In this document: positions 40,053 through 49,187 of the stretch, in pieces
Layout of the letters: every line of letters begins with the position of its first letter
Position numbering within the stretch: the first letter of the stretch is position 1
Assembly (NCBI RefSeq): GCF_014837245.1
Contig: NZ_JACYFU010000001.1
Location: forward strand, 124,001 to 188,000
Origin: Devosia oryzisoli
GTDB lineage: Bacteria > Pseudomonadota > Alphaproteobacteria > Rhizobiales > Devosiaceae
Length of the DNA stretch: 64,000 nt
Direction of reading: 5' to 3'
Position numbers and translations under genes: made by a program
Notes under the pieces: generated by a model
Seen by the model: only the letters and a program-made list of their open reading frames with translations
What the model was told of the DNA's origin: nothing
Database searches by the model: none

Positions 40053-40304
40053 ATGACCATTTCCATACTCAATCATCCGGCAGAGCTGCTTCTCGGTAGT
40101 GACGCCCGTACCGCCCAAGCGATGGGCGCCCGCCAGTTTCGCAGCGCCGCCAAGGCGGTGCGTTTCGCAATGGAGCACGCCGCTCCCGTCAGCCTTCGCG
40201 GCGCGCTGCTCCGGATCGGCGACCTGTCGCTGGGACCGGACCAGATCCGCGCCCTGCATCGCCAGATGCACCAGCTCGGGCAGTCGCGTCGATCCGGCCA
40301 CTGA
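40053..40304 (+). CDS. Hypothetical protein, 83 residues
   Basis: MTISILNHPAELLLGSDARTA, helical, with a basic C-terminus (RALHRQMHQLGQSRRSGH). The preceding GAAAG is a weak ribosome site. Codon use fits the genome. I do not recognise it. Confidence 0.5.
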   Translation: MTISILNHPAELLLGSDARTAQAMGARQFRSAAKAVRFAMEHAAPVSLRGALLRIGDLSLGPDQIRALHRQMHQLGQSRRSGH

Positions 40305-40351
40305 AGGGCCCTCTACCGGCACACTTTCGCTAGAAAACGCGAGACCCCTGC

Positions 40352-40720
40352 TCAGGCCGCGTGGGCTCGGGCGGGGCGGTGCATGGCGGCAAGGATGTCG
40401 TCGAGCCGATAGGGCTTGGGAAGAAAAACGGCATTGGGCGGAAGGTCTTCGGGCTTAGGCCTTACGCCCCCTGACACTACCACGATGGGCATGTCGGGCC
40501 GGAGGCGGGCGGCGTAGCGGGCGAGGTCGAGACCGGTCAGGTCGCCCGGCATTTCAATGTCGGTGACTATGGCATCGATCGACCGATCCAAGAGCGCTGC
40601 CGCGCTGCGCGCCGTGGTGGCGGGAACGACGGCGTAGCCGTGTTCGCCAAGCTGGTCGACAAGATCGAGCAGCAGGATGGCATGATCTTCGGCAACGAGA
40701 ATACGCGATACACTGGACAT
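40352..40720 (-). CDS. Stand-alone response-regulator receiver domain
   Basis: 122 residues starting MSSVSRILVAEDH, with GGGGAAA upstream. Receiver features: acidic pair ED at residues 10-11, phosphoacceptor aspartate in AIVTDIEMPG, conserved VVSGG and lysine in FLPKPY. No output domain, as in CheY- or rhizobial CpdR/DivK-like proteins. No histidine kinase is adjacent. Confidence 0.85.
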   Translation of the reverse strand: MSSVSRILVAEDHAILLLDLVDQLGEHGYAVVPATTARSAAALLDRSIDAIVTDIEMPGDLTGLDLARYAARLRPDMPIVVVSGGVRPKPEDLPPNAVFLPKPYRLDDILAAMHRPARAHAA

Positions 40721-40904
40721 TTTCGGTTTCCCCATCCGTCCGTTCGAATGGGAAAGCGCAATGGCAAGCCATCCGTTGCCAGCCATTCCTGCATAGCTGC
40801 CATCATGGTTACCATTTGGTTCAAATTGTAGAGGAACGCCCCGAAACACAGGTTGTATGGGCTTAAGGAATGTCCGTTAGCGTACCTCCTGCGGGAGGAA
40901 CGGC

Positions 40905-42278
40905 ATGAACAGGCAGTCGGGCGTTTATCTATCGGAGGTTGTGGGGGCGCTGAGCTATGCTCTGGACATTACCGAGGGGCAGCCCGTGGGGCACAGCCTG
41001 CGCTGCTGCTGGATCGGGATGCATGTGGGGCAGCGGCTGGGGCTCAGCGAAAGCGAGCTCTCCGATCTCTACTACACGGTCCTGCTCAAGGATATCGGCT
41101 GCAGCTCGAATGCGGCGCGCATCTGCAGTCTCTATCTTGCCGATGACCTCGATTTCAAAGGCAACTACAAGAGCGTCGACACCAAGCTGCCCGAAATTCT
41201 CCGCTTTCTGATCGCCAACACAGCGCGCCAATCGGGGCTGGTGGAGCGGCTGCGCACCATGATCCATGTCGCGCGCAATGGCGGAGAGATTGCCCGCGAG
41301 CTGATCGACACGCGCTGCCATCGTGGGGCCGACATCGCCCGCAGCATGCGCTTTTCCGAGGCGGTGGCGCGGGGCATTCTCGACCTCGACGAGCATTGGG
41401 ATGGTTCGGGCCAGCCGCTGCGGCGGGCGGGCGAGGACATTTCGCTCTTTGCCCGCATTGCCCTCATGGCGCAGGTGATCGACGTGTTCTTCATGCGCGG
41501 GGGCGCGGCTGTGGCCGTGGCCGAGGCGCAGGACCGGGCCGGGCGCTGGTTCGATCCCCGTCTGGTTGCGATCGTGAGCCAGCTTGCGGACGACGCGGCC
41601 TTCTGGGCGACGCTGCTGGCCAACGACCTGCCCGAGCGTGTGGCTGCGCTGGAGCCGCCGGCGCTGATGCGGCAGGTCGACGAGGATTATCTGGACGACA
41701 TCGCCGCCGGATTTGCGCAGGTGGTGGATGCCAAGAGCCCGTTCACGGCCGGCCACAGCGATCGCGTCTCCCTGTTCGCCGACCTCATTGCCGAAGAGCT
41801 TGGCCATGCGCCGGAGCGGCGGCGGTGGCTCAAGCGCGCGGCGCTGCTGCATGACATCGGCAAGCTGGGCGTTTCCAACAGCGTGCTCGACAAGAACGGG
41901 CGGCTAGACGAGGACGAGTGGCGACAAATCCGCCGCCATCCCGAGCTGGGCCGCACGATCCTTTCCAAAATCTCGGTGTTCCACGACATGGCGCGGATTG
42001 CGGGGGATCACCATGAGCGGCTGGATGGCAAGGGCTATCCCTGCGCCATTGGCGGGAGCGATATCGACCTCGATACGCGCATTGTCACGGCTGCCGACAT
42101 CTTCGACGCCCTGACGGCCGACCGCCCCTACCGCAAGGCGATGAGCGTCCCGGAAGCCTTCGCCATCATGCGGGCCGATGTGGGGACGGCGCTCGATCCG
42201 GTGGTGCTGGCGGCGCTGGAGTGCGGCTTTGCCCGGCTGCATGGCGTCGCGGCGGAGGGGGCGGACCAAGCTGCCTAA
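40905..42278 (+). CDS. HD-GYP domain protein with degenerate N-terminal HD-like domain
   Basis: 457 residues. The C-terminal HD-GYP domain (about 275-440) has the HD pair in AALLHDIGKLGVSN (about 316) and the GYP signature HHERLDGKGYP (about 369-379), plus the conserved TAADIFDALTADRPYR. Such domains hydrolyse c-di-GMP. The N-terminal half resembles a second, degenerate unit: DLYYTVLLKDIGCSS replaces HD with KD, and LDEHWDGSGQP mimics the GYP region. The product may be an active phosphodiesterase with a regulatory pseudo-domain. The stop overlaps that of the converging methyltransferase by 4 bases. Confidence 0.85.
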   Translation: MNRQSGVYLSEVVGALSYALDITEGQPVGHSLRCCWIGMHVGQRLGLSESELSDLYYTVLLKDIGCSSNAARICSLYLADDLDFKGNYKSVDTKLPEILRFLIANTARQSGLVERLRTMIHVARNGGEIARELIDTRCHRGADIARSMRFSEAVARGILDLDEHWDGSGQPLRRAGEDISLFARIALMAQVIDVFFMRGGAAVAVAEAQDRAGRWFDPRLVAIVSQLADDAAFWATLLANDLPERVAALEPPALMRQVDEDYLDDIAAGFAQVVDAKSPFTAGHSDRVSLFADLIAEELGHAPERRRWLKRAALLHDIGKLGVSNSVLDKNGRLDEDEWRQIRRHPELGRTILSKISVFHDMARIAGDHHERLDGKGYPCAIGGSDIDLDTRIVTAADIFDALTADRPYRKAMSVPEAFAIMRADVGTALDPVVLAALECGFARLHGVAAEGADQAA

Positions 42279-43381
42279 AGCTGCGCCCGGTAGAGGGCGA
42301 CACGAATGCCGCCATGCAGCACCGGGGGGAGCGGTGGGTCGAAGCGCAGGCCGGTCGCCTGGGCCAACGCCTTGTCGGCCGTGACGATGCCCACACGCCA
42401 GCCGGGGAAGCGGGTCTTGAGGACCGTGCCGAGCATGCGGTGCAGTGCCATCAGCGGCGCCTTGTTGCCGATGCGGGTGCCATAGGGTGGATTGACGATC
42501 ACCAGGCCCGCCTGACCCTCGGGGGGCTGCAGGTCCTCGATGGCCTGGACGCTGAAGCGGGTGGAGGGTGCGACGCCTGCGCGAGCGGCGTTTTCGCTGG
42601 CCATGCGGATGGCGCCTGCATCGCGGTCTGAGCCGTGGAACAGCGCGGAGGAAAGTGGCTGAGGAGGCTGCGCGCGCAGGGCCAGCCAGTCCCGAGCCTT
42701 GAAGGACGGCAAGTGTTCGAAGGCAAAGCTGCGCTCGCGGCCCGGATGGAGGCCGGCGGCGATCTCGGCGGCTTCGATGACGAAGGTGCCGGATCCGCAC
42801 ATCGGGTCGAGCACCGGCTCCGTGCCGGTATAGCCGCATTGGCGCAGGAACATGGCGGCCATGGTCTCGCGCATGGGAGCCTTGCTGACGGCCTCCTTGA
42901 AGCCGCGCTTGTGCAGCGACTCGCCGGTGCTATCGAGGCTCAGCGTCACCAGATCATCTTCGATGCGGACCATGATCCGCAGAGGGGCCGCTTCGTCGAT
43001 CGGGGCGCCGAATTCCTGGGTGATGGCGGTGGCCACGCGCTGGGCGGCGGCGCCGGCGTGGTAGATGCGGGAGCGGCGGCAACTGGCCTCGACATGCACC
43101 GGCACATTGCGCCGGAGCACATGGCTCCAATCGACCTTGCGGGCGCGCTTGTCGAGTTGCGCCAGGTGCATGGCGCGGAAGCTGGCAAAGCGGACAAGCA
43201 CGCGCGTGGCGCCGCGCAGGACCAGATTGGCGCGCCAGACGTCCGGCCAGCCTCCGGCGAGGCTGACGCCGCCATCGACGATCTTTGCCTCGGCGAAGCC
43301 AGCCTGCCGGGCTTCCTCGGCGAGGGGCGCCTCGAGGCCGGGCGTGGCCACAAGGAAGATGTCGAGCGCGGTGTCGGTCAT
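42275..43381 (-). CDS. THUMP-containing class I RNA methyltransferase (RlmL/YpsC type)
   Basis: 368 residues from the ATG at 43381; upstream in-frame codons lack character. A THUMP RNA-binding domain (about 45-155, VHVEASCRRSRIYHAGAAAQ) precedes the methyltransferase with motif I-like DPMCGSGTFVIEAA and catalytic NPPYGTR typical of N2-guanine RNA methyltransferases. It corresponds to the N-terminal half of E. coli RlmL (m2G2445 of 23S rRNA), without the RlmK half. Confidence 0.9.
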   Translation of the reverse strand: MTDTALDIFLVATPGLEAPLAEEARQAGFAEAKIVDGGVSLAGGWPDVWRANLVLRGATRVLVRFASFRAMHLAQLDKRARKVDWSHVLRRNVPVHVEASCRRSRIYHAGAAAQRVATAITQEFGAPIDEAAPLRIMVRIEDDLVTLSLDSTGESLHKRGFKEAVSKAPMRETMAAMFLRQCGYTGTEPVLDPMCGSGTFVIEAAEIAAGLHPGRERSFAFEHLPSFKARDWLALRAQPPQPLSSALFHGSDRDAGAIRMASENAARAGVAPSTRFSVQAIEDLQPPEGQAGLVIVNPPYGTRIGNKAPLMALHRMLGTVLKTRFPGWRVGIVTADKALAQATGLRFDPPLPPVLHGGIRVALYRAQL

Positions 43382-43499
43382 GGCCGAGCAGTAGCGGGGC
43401 CCAGAGCCGGTGGCAATGGCACCGGTTGCGGCTTTGCAATCATCGGTAAGTGACGATATAAGGGCCCGCATCTCCAACCCGTGCAACAAGGTGTTCGCA

Positions 43500-44369
43500 A
43501 TGTCGGAAGAATACGTGCCGCCCACAGTCTGGACCTGGGACAAGGAAAACGGGGGCGCGTTTGCGAGCACGAACCGGCCCGTCGCCGGCGCGACGCATGA
43601 GCACACGCTACCGCGCGGCACGCACCCGTTCCAGCTTTATTCGCTGGCGACGCCCAACGGGCAGAAGGTGACGATCATGCTCGAGGAGCTGCTGGCGGCC
43701 GGGCACGACGCGGAATACGACGCGTATCTCATCAATATCGGCAAGGGCGACCAGTTCGGCTCCGACTTCGTCTCGATCAATCCGAACTCCAAGATTCCCG
43801 CCATGATGGACTATGGTCCGGCGGAGCCGATCCGCCTGTTCGAAAGCGGCTCGATCCTCGTCTATCTTGCCGACAAATTCGATGCCTTCCTGCCCAAGGA
43901 CGTGGCCAAGCGGGCCGAGGCGATGAACTGGCTGTTCTGGCAGATGGGCAGCGCGCCGTTCCTCGGCGGCGGCTTCGGGCATTTTTATGCCTATGCGCCG
44001 ATCAAGATCGAATACGCCATCAACCGCTATGCGATGGAGGCCAAGCGGCAGATGGACGTGCTGGACCGGCAACTGGCCGAGCGCGAGTATATCGCGGGCG
44101 ACGACTATACCATCGCCGACATGGCCATCTTCCCCTGGTATGGCGGGATGGCGCTGGGTCGGGCCTATAATGCGGCCGAGTTCCTCGATGTGACGAGCTA
44201 CAAGAACCTGCTGCGCTGGGCACAGCAGGTGGATGCGCGCGAGCCGGTCAAGCGCGGGCGCTGCGTCAACGCGGCCAATGGGCCGGAGGATGAGCACCTG
44301 GCCGAGCGGCATTCGGCGGCCGATATCGACAAGGTGCTGGCGGTGCGCAAGGCGCGCGGCACGGTGTAG
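43500..44369 (+). CDS. Glutathione S-transferase-like disulfide-bond oxidoreductase (YghU type)
   Basis: 289 residues from MSEEYVPPTVWTWDKENGG. The long N-terminal segment with FASTNRPVAGATHEHTLPRG is characteristic of YghU/YfcG-like GSTs; the thioredoxin-like domain (HPFQLYSLATPNGQKVTIML) and all-helical domain (YIAGDDYTIADMAIFPWYGG) follow. Uses two glutathiones to reduce disulfides in E. coli YghU. Confidence 0.9.
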   Translation: MSEEYVPPTVWTWDKENGGAFASTNRPVAGATHEHTLPRGTHPFQLYSLATPNGQKVTIMLEELLAAGHDAEYDAYLINIGKGDQFGSDFVSINPNSKIPAMMDYGPAEPIRLFESGSILVYLADKFDAFLPKDVAKRAEAMNWLFWQMGSAPFLGGGFGHFYAYAPIKIEYAINRYAMEAKRQMDVLDRQLAEREYIAGDDYTIADMAIFPWYGGMALGRAYNAAEFLDVTSYKNLLRWAQQVDAREPVKRGRCVNAANGPEDEHLAERHSAADIDKVLAVRKARGTV

Positions 44370-44405
44370 GGCCTAGGGTCCGGGCTCCAGGCACCCCACC
44401 CTCGG

Positions 44406-44428
44406 TCCCTCCCCGTCGAGGGGAGGGA
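44406..44428. repeat. REP-like palindrome after the GST gene
   Basis: TCCCTCCCC-GTCGA-GGGGAGGGA, perfect 9-bp arms. Similar in style to the palindromes around the DUF559 remnant but not the same consensus. It may also act as a terminator of the GST gene. Confidence 0.5.
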
Positions 44429-44521
44429 GGCGATGGGGCGGGCATTGCGTTTAGCCTCCACCAGAAGGGGCTGTCGAAATGGCGGCGGCTCGTTCGTCGT
44501 CAAGGAAACGAGGAGGACGCG

Positions 44522-44914
44522 ATGCGGTATGTGGCGCTGGTTTATATCACCCCGGGGGCGATGGACGGGATGAGCGCGGACGACTTCCGAAAGTTGGACG
44601 ACGCCACCATTGCCCATGACCACAAACTGCGCGCTAGCGGGCACCTGCTGTTCGCCTCGCCGCTGGCCGAGCCGTCGAGCGGCCGCACGCTGCGGACGGA
44701 GGATGGCGTGGTCGTCTCCACCGACGGACCCTTTGCGGAAAGCAAGGAAGTGGTTGCCGGGTTCCTGCTGCTCGAAGGGGAAAGCCTTGATGAGCTGACG
44801 CCGCTATTTGCGGACGACCCTATTCTCCAGTACGGGCGCATGGATATTCGGCCGGTGGTGGTGCACCAGCACAGCGAAACGGGGCAGAAGCGCCCGGAGC
44901 CGAAGTTCGCCTGA
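44522..44914 (+). CDS. YciI-like (DGPF domain) protein
   Basis: 130 residues. MRYVALVYITPG start, the DGPFAESKEVVAGF motif that names the family, and MDIRPVV at the end. A small ferredoxin-like fold often found near ECF sigma factors, although none is here. GAGGACGCG precedes the ATG. Function unknown. Confidence 0.9.
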   Translation: MRYVALVYITPGAMDGMSADDFRKLDDATIAHDHKLRASGHLLFASPLAEPSSGRTLRTEDGVVVSTDGPFAESKEVVAGFLLLEGESLDELTPLFADDPILQYGRMDIRPVVVHQHSETGQKRPEPKFA

Positions 44915-44934
44915 GCGAGGGGAGCGCCCGGCGA

Positions 44935-45369
44935 TCAGTTGTTGATCGAGAAGATGCCCCACTGCGTCTGGTCGCAAGCGTCGTCGAGGCAGATATTGGT
45001 GATCCAGATGGCGCCGTCGCCGATGCCGACGCCCTCATCGGTCACGATGAGGTCGGCGACGTCCTGGGTGCGCAGTGCGTCGAGTGTTTCAGGCGAGACC
45101 AGCGCGTCGAAATTGTCGCTGAGGTCCTGCTCCTCCAGCACATCATAGGTTTCGCCATTGGCGTTCACCACCAGCGGGTAGAGCCCATAGTGCGCGATTT
45201 CCGTCGGGTCGCCCAGCATCACCGCGTCCTGCATTGCGCCGAACACGTCAAAGAAGCCCTCTGCATTGCCGTGGATGGTCTCGATCCGGTTCATCACGTC
45301 CTCTTCCGACTGGGCGAAGGCGGGCAGGGCCGAGCAGGCGAAGGCGAGCAGGACGGGCGCGAGGCGCAT
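44935..45369 (-). CDS. Secreted hypothetical protein, 144 residues
   Basis: Signal peptide MRLAPVLLAFACSALPAFA. The acidic mature part starts QSEEDVMNRIETIHGNAEGF and ends with two cysteines (NICLDDACDQTQWGIFSINN). The FFDVFGAMQDAVMLGDPTEIA segment is reminiscent of a family of exported NTF2-like proteins but I would not name a domain. Confidence 0.7.
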   Translation of the reverse strand: MRLAPVLLAFACSALPAFAQSEEDVMNRIETIHGNAEGFFDVFGAMQDAVMLGDPTEIAHYGLYPLVVNANGETYDVLEEQDLSDNFDALVSPETLDALRTQDVADLIVTDEGVGIGDGAIWITNICLDDACDQTQWGIFSINN

Positions 45370-45550
45370 GGAATGAACTCCGGTGGTGGCGGAGGGTAGC
45401 GCGCGGCTTCGTGATCGGTCAATTCGGCGCATGCGTAAGGCTTATCGACCGAATTGACGCGCTGTTAAGCCTGCGCGCCGCACTATGCCGACGCATCGAT
45501 GGGCATGGTCCCTCGCTGCAAGTTTGCGTTTGTGTACGAGTGTGCCCCCC

Positions 45551-46414
45551 ATGCGTCTCATTGTCGGTATCGTCATTGTTGTCGGCTGTGTCATCGGCGG
45601 ATATCTCGGCGTGGGCGGGCATCTTTACGTGCTTTGGCAGCCGTTCGAGTTCCTGATCATCCTGGGCGCTGCCCTCGGCGCTTTCGTCATCGGCAATACC
45701 GGCCCGGTGCTGAAATCCATTCCGAGCATGTTCGGCACGCTGTTCAAGGGGCCCAAATACAACAAGGCTGCCTATGTGGAATTGCTGGGCCTGCAGTACT
45801 CGATGTTCAAGCTGGTGCAGCAGAAGGGGATTCTCGGTATCGAGCCGCATATCGAGGACCCGCAAAACTCCAGCCTTTTCAATGCCTTTCCCACGTTTGC
45901 CAAGAACCACCATGCGGTGGAGTTCGTGTGCGACTACATGCGCATGGTGACCATGGGGTCCAACAACGTCCACGAGATGGAAGCGTTGATGGACGAGGAA
46001 CTGGAAACGCACCACCAGGAGCAGGAGCGGGTGGTGAGTGCAGTGCAGGCATTGGCCGATGGCACGCCGGCGCTGGGCATCGTGGCCGCCGTGCTCGGCG
46101 TGATCCACACCATGGGCGCCATCGCCGAACCGCCCGAAGTGCTGGGGCACATGATCGGCGGCGCGCTGGTGGGGACGTTCTTCGGCGTGTTCGTGGCCTA
46201 TGGGTTCTTTTCGCCCTTCGCCCAGTCGCTCAAGAACATCTACGAGGCGGAATCGAAATACTTCCTGTCGCTCAAGGTGGGCCTGCTCGCCCATATCGGC
46301 GGGCAGCCCCCGGTCATGGCCATCGAGTTCGCGCGCAAGGCGCTGATGAGCGAAGTGCGGCCGACCTTCAACGAGGTGGAAGCGGCCACCGCCGCCCTGC
46401 CGGCCACGGCCTGA
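45551..46414 (+). CDS. motA: Flagellar motor stator protein MotA
   Basis: 287 residues with four membrane helices. MRLIVGIVIVVGCVIGGYLG opens helix 1; the cytoplasmic loop (about 60-165) precedes ADGTPALGIVAAVLGVIHTMG and GGALVGTFFGVFVAYGFFSP, the proton-channel helices with the conserved prolines. With MotB it forms the ion-driven stator. The two genes are 29 bases apart; no other flagellar genes are within the window. Confidence 0.95.
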   Translation: MRLIVGIVIVVGCVIGGYLGVGGHLYVLWQPFEFLIILGAALGAFVIGNTGPVLKSIPSMFGTLFKGPKYNKAAYVELLGLQYSMFKLVQQKGILGIEPHIEDPQNSSLFNAFPTFAKNHHAVEFVCDYMRMVTMGSNNVHEMEALMDEELETHHQEQERVVSAVQALADGTPALGIVAAVLGVIHTMGAIAEPPEVLGHMIGGALVGTFFGVFVAYGFFSPFAQSLKNIYEAESKYFLSLKVGLLAHIGGQPPVMAIEFARKALMSEVRPTFNEVEAATAALPATA

Positions 46415-46443
46415 CCCTATTCCCAAGACGCGAGTGAGCCAGA

Positions 46444-47364
46444 ATGGCGAACTACGACCAGCCCATCATCATCAAGAAGGTCAAGAAGGCCCGCCATGCG
46501 CACCATGGTGGCGCCTGGAAGATCGCCTATGCGGACTTCGTGACCGCCATGATGGCGTTCTTCCTGCTGCTCTGGCTCATCAGCATGACGACGCCGGAGC
46601 AGAAGGAAGGGCTGGCCGACTATTTCGCGCCCGCCGCGGTCAGCCTCGCAACCAGTGGCGCCGGTGGCGTCATGGGCGGCAATGCCATGGACAATTCGGG
46701 CAACCAGATGTCGGGTTCGTCCGCCGATATCGTCGAGCCCGCTCCGGCCTCGCCGCAGAGCGCGGAGACGGGAACGGTCGACCAGCAGATCGGCGGGCCG
46801 GCGCGGGAGCAGGGCAGCGAGCGCGTGGCCAGCAGCGACAGCGAATACAACCTCAAGTCGATCGACACCGAGAAATTCCACAGCGCGGCCGCGAGCATCA
46901 AGCAGGCCTGGCAGTCCCTGCCGGAAGTCACGCCTTACCAGGACAATCTGCTGATCGAGGAAACCGAGGAGGGGCTCGACATCGAGATCACCGACCAGCA
47001 GGGTCGGCCGATGTTCCCCGAAGGCTCGAAATATCCGATGGAACAGACGCGCGCGGCCATTGCGGCCATCGCGCCGATCCTGCAGCAGCTCAATGCCCAG
47101 ATCACCATTTCGGGGCACACGGCGGCGGGCGGGCGCTACGACAATCCGCGCTACGGACCGTGGGAGCTTTCCGCCGATCGCGCCAATGTGGTGCGCTCGA
47201 TCCTGGGCGAGTTCGGGCTGGGCGAGGACCGCATCCAATCGGTGCAAGGGCGGGCGACCGATGACCCGTTCTTCCCCAACGACCCGTACATGGCGGCCAA
47301 TGAGCGGGTCCGAATAACCGTGCTGCACGCGCCGCCGCCGGTGCCGGATAATCTCAAGCCCTAG
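46444..47364 (+). CDS. motB: Flagellar motor protein MotB
   Basis: 306 residues. A single membrane helix, KIAYADFVTAMMAFFLLLWL, contains the proton-binding aspartate at about residue 31. A Ser/Gly/Gln-rich linker (about 80-150) leads to the OmpA-like peptidoglycan-binding domain (ITISGHTAAGG and LSADRANVVRSIL). Anchors the stator to the wall. Confidence 0.95.
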   Translation: MANYDQPIIIKKVKKARHAHHGGAWKIAYADFVTAMMAFFLLLWLISMTTPEQKEGLADYFAPAAVSLATSGAGGVMGGNAMDNSGNQMSGSSADIVEPAPASPQSAETGTVDQQIGGPAREQGSERVASSDSEYNLKSIDTEKFHSAAASIKQAWQSLPEVTPYQDNLLIEETEEGLDIEITDQQGRPMFPEGSKYPMEQTRAAIAAIAPILQQLNAQITISGHTAAGGRYDNPRYGPWELSADRANVVRSILGEFGLGEDRIQSVQGRATDDPFFPNDPYMAANERVRITVLHAPPPVPDNLKP

Positions 47365-47372
47365 CCAGCCAC

Positions 47373-47397
47373 GGAACGCGGCGCCCGAGGTCGCGTT
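47373..47397 (+). promoter_or_regulatory. EcfG-type general stress promoter of the DUF1328 gene
   Basis: GGAAC at 47373-47377, 16 bases, then CGTT at 47394-47397: a perfect match to the GGAAC-N16/17-CGTT pattern recognised by the alphaproteobacterial general-stress sigma factor EcfG. It ends 33 bases before the DUF1328 start codon. Confidence 0.7.
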
Positions 47398-47429
47398 GCC
47401 CTTTCCGGAAGGTTCAACTGGAAAGCGTC

Positions 47430-47603
47430 ATGTTACAGCTGCTCATCATTCTTATCATCGTGGCCGTGGTTGCCGGGGCCATGGGCTTTACCGGCATCTC
47501 GGCAGGCGCCGCGACGGCCGCCAAGATCATCTTCTTCATCATGCTGATCGGCATCGTCATCCTGCTGGTGCTGGCGATGATGGGACTTGCCATCATCTTC
47601 TAG
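47430..47603 (+). CDS. DUF1328 (YtjA-like) small membrane protein
   Basis: 57 residues, MLQLLIILIIVAVVAGAMG, then FTGISAGAATAAKIIFFIM and a final hydrophobic stretch. Two membrane helices with the GFxGI and AKIIFF pattern of the DUF1328 family. Induced by stress in several alphaproteobacteria; here a canonical EcfG promoter lies upstream, which agrees. Confidence 0.9.
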   Translation: MLQLLIILIIVAVVAGAMGFTGISAGAATAAKIIFFIMLIGIVILLVLAMMGLAIIF

Positions 47604-47651
47604 TCGAGCAGCAGCTTGAAGCCTGCGTCGCGTTTCCGAATGGCTGATCGG

Positions 47652-49187
47652 TCATATCGGGCTCTTGGGGGCGACAAGGCGTGCAACGCCGAGCACGGCG
47701 AGTGCAATGAGGGCAGGGAGAAGGGCGACGGACGAACCGGCGGCGAGGAGCGCGCCGGTCCCGGCCCACATGATGGATGAGAACGCTTCGGACAGCGTCG
47801 CGGCACGGGAGGCGACCTGACGCCGCCGGAACATTGACCGGCGGGCGGTGACGCGAAACCAGAGCTGGATGGCGGTCGCCGCGGCGGCGGACAACCCGGC
47901 ACAGAGCCCGGTGACCAGCGCCATGCGCAGATCGGCGAGGCCGATGAAGACAAGGATGGGGGCGAGGACGATGGCGATGATGACCAGCACCGCCTCGACC
48001 TTGGCGCGCAGCACCGTTCCGCGGGGCAGAGGGGCGGTGGCCACCAGATCGTGGGCATCCTCGCCGGAAATGGCGAGCCAGGCGAGGCCGCCAGCCAGTT
48101 GCCCGCAGGCCATGACCAGCACCGGAACCACCACGATGAAGGCGCCGCTGCCCGCGCCGTAGTTGACCCAGATCAGCAGGGCTGGCGGCACGAGATAGAG
48201 GATCTGCATCAACGTCTGTGACAGGAGCCAGGGATCGCGCTGGAGAAGGCGCCATTCCTTGCGGCGCAGGGCCTGGTGCTGGGTTGTGGGCCGGAACGCG
48301 GCGCGGGAGCGACGGCGCTGGCCGCGGATGTGGCTGAGCCCGGTGGCCGCGGTGGCGAGGCGCCCATAGCTGGGGGCTGTCAGCGCGATGACACCGGCGA
48401 GGATGGCAAGACCAGTTGCTGCGACCAGGGTCGCGGCTGGAAAGTCGCCCATTGCGGCATGGGCGGGGAGCCAGACAAGGCTCGACGGCTCGGGCGCGGC
48501 AGCGATGACGTCTTCGGACTGGAAGACGGAAAGCCGCGAAAACCCTTCGTGCGAGAGGATGGCGACGGCCTGGATGCCGATGATGAACCCGGCGCCGATG
48601 ATGGCGGCGATGATCTGGGCGATGAAGCGGGTTTGCCGGGGCCCGACGAGGCGGAAGAGCAGCAGGGTGACCGCCAGCGCGATGGCGACGGACAGCGCCG
48701 CGAGGCCGGCCAGGACAAGATAGGCCCCGAGCCAGGCGGGACCGGCGATGATGGCGAGCACCGTGACGAGCGGGCTGATGAGCAGGGCTCCGAGCACCCA
48801 GGTGGTGATGGCGACGGCGGCGGCCCGTACCGCGAAGATGCGCTGCGGCGAGGTCGGGGAGGAGAGGATGAGATCAAGATCGGCGCGGGCGTAGTAGACC
48901 CGCGTCACCGATTCAAGGGCCTGCGAAAGCGTCACCGCCCAGAACAGGAGGCCCATGCCGGAGACGAGCACGAGGGTCTGTTTGTCGGCGACCATGCCCC
49001 CCAGTTGCCAGGGGCGGATGGTGTACCAGGCGATGAGATGGAGCAGCGCATAGACGAGCAGTCCGCCGATTGCGAAGCCCCAGAGGCGCCCCTTGCGTCC
49101 GCGGGTGAGCATGGCTGCGAAGTCGCGCCAGGCGAGGAGCAGTTCGTGGCGGGCGAACCAGGGCAGGGTGCCGGCGGCAAGGGTCAC
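47652..49187 (-). CDS. ABC transporter permease (large ABC-2-like)
   Basis: 511 residues with about 12 hydrophobic segments. It has the soluble start LPWFARHELLLAWRDFAAML, and the repeated cytoplasmic loops RRKEWRLLQRDPWLLSQTLM and LPRGTVLRAKVEAVLV typical of exporter permeases of this type. Its ATG overlaps the stop of the ATPase gene by 4 bases (ATGA). Substrate unknown. Confidence 0.85.
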   Translation of the reverse strand: MTLAAGTLPWFARHELLLAWRDFAAMLTRGRKGRLWGFAIGGLLVYALLHLIAWYTIRPWQLGGMVADKQTLVLVSGMGLLFWAVTLSQALESVTRVYYARADLDLILSSPTSPQRIFAVRAAAVAITTWVLGALLISPLVTVLAIIAGPAWLGAYLVLAGLAALSVAIALAVTLLLFRLVGPRQTRFIAQIIAAIIGAGFIIGIQAVAILSHEGFSRLSVFQSEDVIAAAPEPSSLVWLPAHAAMGDFPAATLVAATGLAILAGVIALTAPSYGRLATAATGLSHIRGQRRRSRAAFRPTTQHQALRRKEWRLLQRDPWLLSQTLMQILYLVPPALLIWVNYGAGSGAFIVVVPVLVMACGQLAGGLAWLAISGEDAHDLVATAPLPRGTVLRAKVEAVLVIIAIVLAPILVFIGLADLRMALVTGLCAGLSAAAATAIQLWFRVTARRSMFRRRQVASRAATLSEAFSSIMWAGTGALLAAGSSVALLPALIALAVLGVARLVAPKSPI

